A stretch of 39,242 nucleotides of DNA from positions 1 to 39,242 of the forward strand of contig QMMC01000008.1 in assembly GCA_003647065.1 (NCBI GenBank), read 5' to 3'. Of the stretch, positions 19,278 to 26,517 are shown in pieces. The notes beneath the pieces were generated by a model. The model searched no databases, was not told the origin of the DNA, and saw only the letters and a list, made by a program, of their open reading frames with translations. This DNA comes from Deltaproteobacteria bacterium (GTDB lineage: Bacteria; Myxococcota_A; Polyangia; Polyangiales; B10-G4). How positions within the stretch are numbered: the stretch's first letter is position 1; each line of letters opens with the position of its first letter. The translations under genes were made by a program, and so were the position numbers.

Positions 19278-20939
19278 TCATTCCTCGGGTGTGGTCGGGG
19301 GACCGCTCGTCGGGATCGACAAGACGATGGTCGTGCCTCCCCGCGCCGACGCATCGTAATGGACCTCACCGCCGTGGGCACGGACGAGGGAACGGGCCAG
19401 GGACAGGGCCAACCCCATGCCGCCGATTCGATGACCGGATACGGAGGTGATCGAGTGGAAGGCATCGAAAACCCGCTGACGGTCTTCGTCCTGAACCGAG
19501 GGTCCGCTGTCGGTCACGGCGACCCGCACCGCCCCCGCGGCGCTGCGCGCCGAGAGCCGAATCGCTCCGCCCTCCATGGCACGGGTGGCATGGCGGAAGA
19601 GGCAGAGGAGGGCCTGGACGATACGCGCGCGGTCGATGTGCAGCGGGGGCAGGCCCGGCTCGAGCTCTTCTTCGATAGTGAACCCATCACCGATTCCGGT
19701 CCGGAGGGCCACCATGTCGCGGCCTTGCCTGGTGGCCTCCGCGAGCAGCGCCACGGTCGGTGTCCACTCTCGGCGAAGGGGCAGCCGCCCGGCGTCGAGG
19801 CGCGCGGTATCGATGATGTCGTTGAGCAACTCAAGGAGTTCAGAGCCGCTGCGCTGAATGACAGCCACGTTCTCTCGCTGCCCGGGGGTGAGGTCTCCGC
19901 CGATGTCCGAGGTGAGGAGTTCGGAGAAGCCCATGATGGAATTGAGGGGGCTCCGGAGGTCGTGACTCATCGACGCCATGAAGATGGTCTTCTGAGCTTG
20001 GCTCTCTTCGATCGTGGTCTTCACCTGGCGCTCCACGTCCAAGCTCGCGCGCAGCCTTTCGATGACCCGATCGAGCTCGTCTGCGATCTCACGGACGGAC
20101 AGATCCAGGTCCGAATCCGGGACGGCCGGCTCCGGCTCTGATTCCGTCACCAGTTGCATGCCGCGGGTGTCCGCCGCGACGGATACGCGCCGCCGAAGGC
20201 TCTCGACGTCACCCACCAGGGTGAGGGCCGCTCGGGAAGAGAAGCGGTGAATGAAGAAGGACAGACCGACCGTGGTGAGGAGCCCGGACGCGAGGGTGAT
20301 GGCCAACCAGGACCCCGGCGCGCCTTGGAGAGCAATGGCCGTCGCCACCAGGCCCACGCTGCCCACGACCGCCGCCGCGTGAAACGACGCGAGGCGCTCA
20401 TAGGGCGCGGCGGGTATCGGGGCGAGTTCGGCGGCGGGGAAGGCGGTGATCCACGGCCTCATGAAACGGCGGATGCCGAGGGACTGGGGCACCGCGCCGG
20501 CAGCGGCGACGCCCAGGGCGAAGAGCGCTACCGCGAGCGTCGTCGCCCCGTGCCCGAGGGCCCAAGGAGAGAAGGCGATGGCGATCACCCAGGCGAACCC
20601 GATGATGAGCTGCATCCGGCGACCGGCCTGGACCGCGTCGCTCAAAGCCGTCGGCGACGGCGGCAGTGCATCGTCGCCACTCTTGCGGTGAACCGCGACA
20701 CGAAAGAGGGGCGCGGTGCGATGCACGGTCTGGGCCGTCACCGCGAGCATCGCGACGAAGGGAATCGAGAACAAGGCCATGATGGCCCAGGCCTGGCCCC
20801 CGACCGCGAGGGCGGCTCCGCCGGGATCTCCAAACGCGACGAAGCCGAGGAGCAGCCCCCCCTGGACCACCCAAATGACCCCGCCGAGGCCGGCCATCGC
20901 GAAGGCGACTCTCGCGGGAGTCGGGAGTTCAGCGCTCAT
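19278..20939 (-). CDS. Membrane histidine kinase-like protein with degenerate ATP-binding site
   Basis: 553 aa. The N-terminal ~235 residues have six hydrophobic helices. The dimerisation/phosphorylation domain keeps the H-box (SMSHDLRSPLNS, His326). In the ATPase domain the N-box is altered: the line that normally reads NLxxNAxKF is CLFRHATRA, putting His450 where the Mg-binding Asn should be. The D-box is DSGPSV instead of DxGxGI. The G-box (GGMGLAL, 507-512) is intact. ATP hydrolysis by this subunit is therefore doubtful; it may be phosphorylated in trans or act allosterically. It overlaps the upstream kinase gene by 11 bp and precedes MoxR by 28 bp. Confidence 0.92.
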   Translation of the reverse strand: MSAELPTPARVAFAMAGLGGVIWVVQGGLLLGFVAFGDPGGAALAVGGQAWAIMALFSIPFVAMLAVTAQTVHRTAPLFRVAVHRKSGDDALPPSPTALSDAVQAGRRMQLIIGFAWVIAIAFSPWALGHGATTLAVALFALGVAAAGAVPQSLGIRRFMRPWITAFPAAELAPIPAAPYERLASFHAAAVVGSVGLVATAIALQGAPGSWLAITLASGLLTTVGLSFFIHRFSSRAALTLVGDVESLRRRVSVAADTRGMQLVTESEPEPAVPDSDLDLSVREIADELDRVIERLRASLDVERQVKTTIEESQAQKTIFMASMSHDLRSPLNSIMGFSELLTSDIGGDLTPGQRENVAVIQRSGSELLELLNDIIDTARLDAGRLPLRREWTPTVALLAEATRQGRDMVALRTGIGDGFTIEEELEPGLPPLHIDRARIVQALLCLFRHATRAMEGGAIRLSARSAAGAVRVAVTDSGPSVQDEDRQRVFDAFHSITSVSGHRIGGMGLALSLARSLVRAHGGEVHYDASARGGTTIVLSIPTSGPPTTPEE

Positions 20940-22050
20940 CGCGAGCCTCCGGTGACTCTTGTGACTCTTGCGACTCTTGCGACTCTTCTGAGGTCGCTTC
21001 GACGAAAGGCAGGTGTACGTGAAAGGACGAGCCCTCGCCGGTCACGGAGTCCAGCCAGATGCGGCCGCCGTGCAGATCCGTCAGTCGCTTCACGATGGCG
21101 AGGCCGAGACCGCTGCCCTGAGTCCTCCGGAGCACACTGCTCGAGACCTGGGTGAACTCGAGGAAGATAGAGTCTCGCTCCCCCGGGGGGATCCCTGGCC
21201 CGGTGTCATGCACGCTAAACCGAATGCCGCCGTCCTCGGAGACCGCTTCGAGGCGTACGCTGCCTTCGGACGTGAACTTCAGGGCGTTGGTGCCGAGATT
21301 GACGAGGATCTGGCGTAGGCGTTTTTCGTCGGCGTAGAGCTTCGGCAGGTCATCGGCGACATCGACGAGGAGCTCGATCGGCTTCTTGCGCAGCTGCCCC
21401 GCGAGGAGTCGGTGAACCTCGACGACGATGGCCCCGGCGTCGATCTCTGCGCGGGAGAGCGAGATGTGACCGGACTGGAGGGCCGCCATGTCGAGGACGT
21501 CATCGACGAGGTCCGCGAGATGCTGTCCGGAGGAGTTGATGGTCTCGGCATCTTCGCGCTGGGACGGGGTGAGGGGCCCATCGATTTCGTCGAGGAGAAC
21601 CGAAGCGAAGCCGAGGATCGAGTTGAGGGGCGTGCGCAGTTCGTGGCTCAGCTCGGTCAAGAACTCCGTCTCGAATCGGTCTTCTTCTTCGGCCTCGAGG
21701 CGCCGGTCCCGGTGCATCGCCAAGAAACGCTCGCGGCTCTCGAGGACACGTTCGATCTGCACACTCAAGGCAGCGACGCGAGTCTGATCGGTCGCCGAAA
21801 GCGAATGTAGCGACCCCGCCTCGCTCGCCGCAAGGGCCCCCCTCACCGAGGCGAGCTCCCGAGGAAAACCGGCGAGGAGGGCCCGGAGGCCCCAGAAGCC
21901 GAGACCCAGCAGGAAGACCAGCACGGCGATCGAGTAGGCGGACAATCCGCGTCCGGGGGGCACGAACGCGAGGAGCGTGACGAGGGCGGAGACGGCACCG
22001 AGAGCGGTGGCCGCCCGGGCCAATCGCGCGGCTATGGAGTGACCCGGCAT
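20929..22050 (-). CDS. Membrane histidine kinase
   Basis: 373 aa with two membrane helices (~14-30 and ~40-60) separated by only a short loop, so it has little or no periplasmic sensor. The catalytic parts look complete: H-box ELSHELRTPLNS with His136, N-box with Asn255 (NLGTNALKF), D-box DTGPGI (282-287) and G-box GSGLGL (312-317). The C-terminus carries a (SQE)n tail from a 9-bp tandem repeat. The stop overlaps the start of the next kinase gene by 11 bp. No response regulator is encoded nearby, so the phospho-acceptor is unknown; it could be the neighbouring degenerate kinase. Confidence 0.95.
   Translation of the reverse strand: MPGHSIAARLARAATALGAVSALVTLLAFVPPGRGLSAYSIAVLVFLLGLGFWGLRALLAGFPRELASVRGALAASEAGSLHSLSATDQTRVAALSVQIERVLESRERFLAMHRDRRLEAEEEDRFETEFLTELSHELRTPLNSILGFASVLLDEIDGPLTPSQREDAETINSSGQHLADLVDDVLDMAALQSGHISLSRAEIDAGAIVVEVHRLLAGQLRKKPIELLVDVADDLPKLYADEKRLRQILVNLGTNALKFTSEGSVRLEAVSEDGGIRFSVHDTGPGIPPGERDSIFLEFTQVSSSVLRRTQGSGLGLAIVKRLTDLHGGRIWLDSVTGEGSSFHVHLPFVEATSEESQESQESQESPEARDER
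20953..20988. repeat. Four 9-bp tandem copies at the kinase C-terminus
   Basis: TGACTCTTG twice, then CGACTCTTG and CGACTCTTC, in frame, encoding repeated SQE units at the end of the 20929-22050 protein. Confidence 0.95.
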
Positions 22051-22086
22051 CGACTTCGCAAGCGCGAAGGTATCAGGTCAGAGCTT

Positions 22087-22473
22087 CTAGAGCGGCGACC
22101 GTTTGGGGTCATACAATCGGTCGCGCCGGGCGATGGCGTGGGCGACTGCGGTGAGGAGGGGTTCGAGACCGCAGCCCTCGGTGACATGGGCGGTGACGGC
22201 GTAGCGCCGCGGCGCGAGGTGGCGGAGGCTGGCCACGACGCCGGGTGCTCGGATCATCGCTCGATCTCCGTCCCAACGGCAGCTCGGATCGGCACGCCCG
22301 GCCCCCGCCGGGAGATCCGCGCTCACCGAGCACAGTACCGAGGCCCGGGGCTTCGGGGGATTCGCGTCGGGAATCGGATGCTCGAGGCCGCCGTCGCAAA
22401 GCAGCTCGAAGGCGACCTCGCCGTGGACGATGCGAGCACCGTGGTGGGAGTTGCTGCGGGCGGTGGCGGTCAT
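22087..22473 (-). CDS. Small soluble protein of unknown function
   Basis: 128 aa. The ATG at 22473 has a strong ribosome site (AGGGAGG, 4 nt upstream), and third codon positions are strongly G/C, so coding is well supported. There are four cysteines (LLCDGG, VLCSVS, PSCRW, EGCGL) and many histidines, with no signal peptide or membrane helix; I recognise no family. The gene sits between the cNMP-binding gene and the histidine kinase (36 bp before the kinase start), so it may be a regulator or sensor in the same pathway. A longer upstream frame exists but bypasses the strong ribosome site. A competing plus-strand frame looks like an antisense shadow. Confidence 0.75.
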   Translation of the reverse strand: MTATARSNSHHGARIVHGEVAFELLCDGGLEHPIPDANPPKPRASVLCSVSADLPAGAGRADPSCRWDGDRAMIRAPGVVASLRHLAPRRYAVTAHVTEGCGLEPLLTAVAHAIARRDRLYDPKRSPL

Positions 22474-22624
22474 GATCCCTCCCTGACCTCGTTGCTTCAG
22501 CGCTGCCGGGCATTCGAGGAAGACAAGGAGAGGAGCATAGCGCGAAGGGCCGCACCGCGCATTTTGCGGCGAGATCACCGAGCAATTCCGACGATCACGT
22601 TAGAATTGAACGGCCTCTTTCGAC

Positions 22625-22644
22625 TCAGAGCAGGTCAGAGCAGG
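22625..22644. repeat. 10-bp tandem duplication across a stop codon
   Basis: Two exact copies of TCAGAGCAGG cover the stop of the cNMP-binding gene. Because the unit is not a multiple of three, copy-number change would alter the C-terminus. Confidence 0.95.
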
Positions 22645-23954
22645 ACGACGTCTTCGACGTCGAGGGCTTCCTGGGCCACGACGCTTCGGGTCTCTTCGTC
22701 GCGGGTGGTGGCGAGCTCGTAGAGCTCGCCGAGCAAGGTGGGATATTTCTTGATCGCCTGTTGGAACTGATCCCGGCTCAACTCGAGGGCCACGGTGTGG
22801 TGGCGGGCGGTCACGTCGGCGGTGGCGGGACGCCGGAGGACGAGGCTGATCTCCCCCACCACGTCACCCGGGCCGAGGTCCGTGATGTGGATGTGGTCCC
22901 CGTCCTCGTCCACGCGGCTGACGGCGACGGTGCCGCTGGCGAGAAGGAAGAGCCCGCCTGCCTCTTCGTCATGGGTGACCAACCTCTCGCCGGCCTCGAA
23001 GGTGCGCGTTTCGAAGCGCGCCATGAGCTCCTCTCTTTCGCCAACTTCGACCGCTGCCAGAATGCCGCTGTGGCGCATCAGGTTGGCCACCATGCGCGCC
23101 TGGCAGAAGCTGCCGAGTTCGCGTCCGAGGCTCGGGTCTCGCTTGGCGAGTTTCTCGAGGGTGTCCCTGGGAAAGCAGAGCATGCGGGTCGGCTCGAGGG
23201 CGCGCACCGAGGCGGCGCGGGGCGCGTCGCTGACGAGAGCCATCTCTCCAAAGAGGGCCCCCGGACCCAACGCGGCGAGGCGAACTTCGGATTCGCCCGC
23301 GGTGCGCACGGCCTCGGCCATGCCGCGGACCACGAGGAAGGCCGCCTTGCCCTCGGCCCCCTGGTCGATGATCGTCGCGCCCGCCGCGGCGTCGGAAATT
23401 GTCGCCGCCTCGAGGAGGCGACCGAGGGTGGCCGAAGCGAGGGCAGAGGATAGGGGAAGCTGGGGAACGGGCGCGTCGGCGTCGGCGGGATCGGCGGTCG
23501 CGAGCCAGGCACGGAGCCCCTCCTCGGCCCGGTCGAGGAGACCCGGGCCAGATAGCGACTTCATCTCGGCGCTCAACTCGACCTGAGTCGGCAACGGAGG
23601 CGGAGTGGGGTGGGCATCGGGGCGGGCCCGCTTGGAGTCCCGGGCGAACACCTCGGCCACCGATGTGCGGAGGGCATTGCCTTCCGCCCCGGCATCGACG
23701 GCGAGGCAGATGGCCACGGTGGCCCCGCCCATGTCGCCGCGACGGACCGACGCATCGACGAGACGGGTGAGCGCCTCTTTGGCGATCTCGGGGCGGCCCT
23801 CCTCGGTGAGTACCTCGGAGATCAGCGCCGCAGCCTGGAGCTCGTCGTTCGACGCCTCGAAGATGGCGAGGGCGAGACGCAGCGCGTCCTCGCCCTCCCC
23901 CGCATAGCGATGGGCATAGGCTCGGTCGAGCTGCGACAATCCTGAGGTGGGCAT
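22635..23954 (-). CDS. Protein with helical N-terminus and two cyclic-nucleotide-binding domains
   Basis: 439 aa. Residues ~1-110 look like TPR-type helices. Two cNMP-binding domains follow, ~175-300 and ~300-425. The first phosphate-binding cassette is canonical (FGEMALVSDAPRAASV, Arg246). The second (GEISLVLRRPATADV) has Ala377 where the phosphate-binding Arg is expected, so it may not bind a cyclic nucleotide. There is no DNA-binding or kinase domain, so the protein probably acts by protein contacts. The gene starts 44 bp after the DUF4215 lipoprotein gene. A perfect 10-bp tandem duplication (TCAGAGCAGG, 22625-22644) spans its stop codon. Confidence 0.9.
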   Translation of the reverse strand: MPTSGLSQLDRAYAHRYAGEGEDALRLALAIFEASNDELQAAALISEVLTEEGRPEIAKEALTRLVDASVRRGDMGGATVAICLAVDAGAEGNALRTSVAEVFARDSKRARPDAHPTPPPLPTQVELSAEMKSLSGPGLLDRAEEGLRAWLATADPADADAPVPQLPLSSALASATLGRLLEAATISDAAAGATIIDQGAEGKAAFLVVRGMAEAVRTAGESEVRLAALGPGALFGEMALVSDAPRAASVRALEPTRMLCFPRDTLEKLAKRDPSLGRELGSFCQARMVANLMRHSGILAAVEVGEREELMARFETRTFEAGERLVTHDEEAGGLFLLASGTVAVSRVDEDGDHIHITDLGPGDVVGEISLVLRRPATADVTARHHTVALELSRDQFQQAIKKYPTLLGELYELATTRDEETRSVVAQEALDVEDVVLL

Positions 23955-23998
23955 CGCCCGCAGGTTACCGGAACACCCCGGCAGCTGTCAGGCGACTG

Positions 23999-25417
23999 TC
24001 AGGGGGCCCCGGGCATGGGGGTCATCACCGCCCCGGTACCCACGATCGTGGCCGGGGCCGCGGTGAAGGGCATGCCGATCGACAGGCCATCTCGGATATG
24101 GGGGTCGAGCAAGCAGTCGCGGCCCTCGATCCGAGTCCCATCACCATCGATGCACGCGGTGACGACCGGTTGGCACCCCGCTCCGCGGGCAATTTCGAAC
24201 GACTCGAGGCCGTCGCCATCGAGGTCCACGTCCGGGGCGCTCGGCGGCAGCACGATCGCCCCGCCGAGGATCAGGTCGGCGAAGGAGGGCGGCGGACCGT
24301 CCGGATCGCCACACGCCGGCTGGCCGCCGATGAGGGGGATGTCGGCGGGAACGGGGATGGCAGCCATCAGATCGAGGGGCACGGCGCCGCAGATCAGACC
24401 ATCGTCGAGGTGACTGAGGGTCCCCGAGGTCGCCCGAGTCGTACTGGCGATGCGGCTCTGGCGAATCTCGATCGGAAGGAAGAACCCCGTAATCGCGATG
24501 TCTTCGGGGCCTGCCGCGAGGAGCCGCGAGGCGATGGAGCCCACGAAGGAGATCATCGGGTTTCCATCGGCGTCGAAGGCGCCGTCGGCGGCGATGTACT
24601 CGCCGGCGGTGGCCGTTTCTTCGCCGTTCATCCAGGCAACGTTGACGGCGGGGTCGTCGATGCCCATCAGGTCGTCGAGGCCGCGCATGTTCAAGAGGAC
24701 GGTCATCTGGTCGGTGAGGTCACCGTCGCCGCCGCCGATGACGCCGAGGAGGGAACCGATGTTCTCGCCGAACTCGTTGTCCGGCACGCCGTCACCACTG
24801 TAATCGCAGCCTACGCCGCTGCCGCCGATCGACAGCGTGTCGATGACCATGCTGACTTCGAGGCGGCAATCGGCGCCACAGCCGTCCCAAGGGTCGGTGT
24901 TGCCGTCGTCGCACTGCTCGCCCGGATCGATGACGCCGTTGTCGCAGAGTTCGAGCTCCTGGCAGTCCGCCGAGCAGCCGTCGCCGTCGACTTCGTTGCC
25001 GTCGTCACAGATCTCGCCGACCGAGATGTCGCGGATGCTGTTGCCGCAGGTCTCGTCGGAGGCGCAGTCGGAGCGGCATCCATCGCCGGAGCGGTTGTTG
25101 CCGTCGTCGCAGATCTCGCCGTCGTCGAGGCTGTTGTCGCCGCAGTGGGCCTCGCGGAAGCAGGTCGCGTCACAGCCGTCTCCCGGCGTCGTATTGCCGT
25201 CGTCGCAGCTTTCGCCCGGATCGAGGGCGCCATCGCCGCAGGCCGGGGGCGGGCCCGAGTCGAAGGGCGGCATCGTGCTGTCGGTGTCACCACCATCGGC
25301 CCCCCCATCGGGAACCTCGGCATCGAAGTCGATCCCGCTGTCCTCATTAGAGTGAGACTCCCCGCAGCCGAACCCGAGTAGGGCCCCTACCAACACCACC
25401 AAGCCAAGCTTCGCCAT
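23999..25417 (-). CDS. Lipoprotein with DUF4215 Myxococcus cysteine-rich repeats
   Basis: 472 aa. ATG at 25417 has an ideal ribosome site (AGGAGG at 25424-25429, 6-nt spacing), so the 9-residue upstream extension is dropped. The signal peptide ends in a lipobox (LLGFGC), followed by an Asp/Gly-rich linker. Four repeats of the DUF4215 type come next (CGDGxxDPGExCDDGNxxxGDGCxxxC and variants), a module characteristic of myxobacterial surface proteins. The C-terminal ~280 residues are unrecognised and include two Asp-rich calcium-site-like loops (DYSGDGVPD, DLDGDGLES). It is probably cell-surface exposed. Confidence 0.92.
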   Translation of the reverse strand: MAKLGLVVLVGALLGFGCGESHSNEDSGIDFDAEVPDGGADGGDTDSTMPPFDSGPPPACGDGALDPGESCDDGNTTPGDGCDATCFREAHCGDNSLDDGEICDDGNNRSGDGCRSDCASDETCGNSIRDISVGEICDDGNEVDGDGCSADCQELELCDNGVIDPGEQCDDGNTDPWDGCGADCRLEVSMVIDTLSIGGSGVGCDYSGDGVPDNEFGENIGSLLGVIGGGDGDLTDQMTVLLNMRGLDDLMGIDDPAVNVAWMNGEETATAGEYIAADGAFDADGNPMISFVGSIASRLLAAGPEDIAITGFFLPIEIRQSRIASTTRATSGTLSHLDDGLICGAVPLDLMAAIPVPADIPLIGGQPACGDPDGPPPSFADLILGGAIVLPPSAPDVDLDGDGLESFEIARGAGCQPVVTACIDGDGTRIEGRDCLLDPHIRDGLSIGMPFTAAPATIVGTGAVMTPMPGAP

Positions 25418-25579
25418 CTCGAACCTCCTGCGCACCGCCCCCACGAATGCGGTGGGGAACTGTACCCGATTTGCTCACCTTCGCCAGGGACCGGGAAGGG
25501 CACCCGTTGCGAGGCCAATACGGCGCCAATATCGCGCCCAGATGGTGGAAGAACGGTGCCCAGAAGGGGGCGCAGACAT

Positions 25580-26365
25580 TCAGTCGCTGAGGCGGGCGAG
25601 GGCCGAACGGGCCCGGCGCAGCTCTTCGGCAAGGCTCAGGGCTTTGATTGCGTCGATGCCGGCGTTACGGCGGAGGAAAGCTCGGAGGAAGGTCTCGGCC
25701 CGGCCCGTGTCACCGACGAGGGTGGCGATCATACCGAGGAGATACTGGCCGTATCCCTCCTGGACATCGGATGCCTCGAGATCGCTGACGATCTCCGAAA
25801 GCCCCTCGGGAGCCCCGCCGGCGTCGAGCTCGACGTAGGCGGCATGGGCCAAGATCACCGGGCGGTCCCGGGTGGCCCAGCGCTCGGCCCGGCGCAGGGA
25901 GGCGAGGGCATCTTCAGCTTTGCCGGAGTAATGTTGATACGTCGCCAGGGACCACAGATGAAACGACCGGCGCGCCGCCGGTGAGCGCCGGTAGGCTAGG
26001 CGCTGGTGACGAACCGCCTCGTCCTCGCGCTCGAGGGCGAAGAGGACCCGGGCGAGATCGTGATGGGCGATATCTGAGAGGGGGCCTACCTGAGTCATCT
26101 GGAGGGCGGTCTCGGCAGCGGCGCCGAGGCTTCGCTCCTCGAGCTGGGCGAGGTAGAGCTGCCGGAGCAGCAGTACGTGGGTGTCCGGCAGGATCGTGTC
26201 CGGAGCTAGGTCCAGACCCGCCCGGGCGAAGTGAGCACGACCGTGGGAAGAATCCGCCGTCAGGGCCCGGGAGAGGTAGTCCTCCGGCACCTCGGGCACC
26301 TCCAACGACTCTGTCGCTTCTGTCACGGACGACACACCAGGCTCCCCGTTTGATACGCTTTCCAC
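25580..26365 (-). CDS. TPR-type helical repeat protein
   Basis: 261 aa from GTG at 26365; another GTG a little downstream is possible. Much of the protein is helical pairs of TPR character (AEDALASLRRAERWATRDRP; GDTGRAETFLRAFLRRNAG). There is no membrane helix or signal peptide, so it should be cytoplasmic. An EVPEVPE segment comes from an imperfect 9-bp duplication (26282-26299). The start lies beside a cluster of DnaA-box-like sites. The function is unknown; TPR proteins generally assemble complexes. Confidence 0.8.
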   Translation of the reverse strand: MESVSNGEPGVSSVTEATESLEVPEVPEDYLSRALTADSSHGRAHFARAGLDLAPDTILPDTHVLLLRQLYLAQLEERSLGAAAETALQMTQVGPLSDIAHHDLARVLFALEREDEAVRHQRLAYRRSPAARRSFHLWSLATYQHYSGKAEDALASLRRAERWATRDRPVILAHAAYVELDAGGAPEGLSEIVSDLEASDVQEGYGQYLLGMIATLVGDTGRAETFLRAFLRRNAGIDAIKALSLAEELRRARSALARLSD

Positions 26366-26467
26366 AGTTGTAGCACAGACGGTTCATCCTGCGCACACCA
26401 CGTGATTCCCGGATGATAGCCCTAGTTATCCACAGGTTGTCCAGTGCAACTCACGTACTGTGGACAA
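26358..26467. promoter_or_regulatory. Cluster of DnaA-box-like sites
   Basis: TTATCCACA at 26426-26434 is a perfect match to the DnaA box consensus TTATNCACA. TTGTCCAGT (26437-26445) and, on the minus strand, TTGTCCACA (26459-26467) are close relatives, and CTTTCCACA lies at 26358-26366. On the minus strand a TGGACA/TATCAT pair (19-nt spacing) could be the promoter of the TPR gene, with the perfect box between the two hexamers. Sites are exact by eye; function is inferred. Confidence 0.55.
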
Positions 26468-26517
26468 GACGACTCCTGAGAATCGCACAGAAATCCAGCG
26501 CGGCGCAGCCCTGAGGG

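Noticed and set aside
22039-22722. 227-codon plus-strand frame
   Set aside because: The opposite strand has a gene with a strong ribosome site and good codon bias; this frame lacks both.
25914-26396. Frame starting with a zinc-knuckle-like CYNCGKR motif
   Set aside because: Overlaps the TPR gene in another frame and turns low-complexity after the motif; probably chance.
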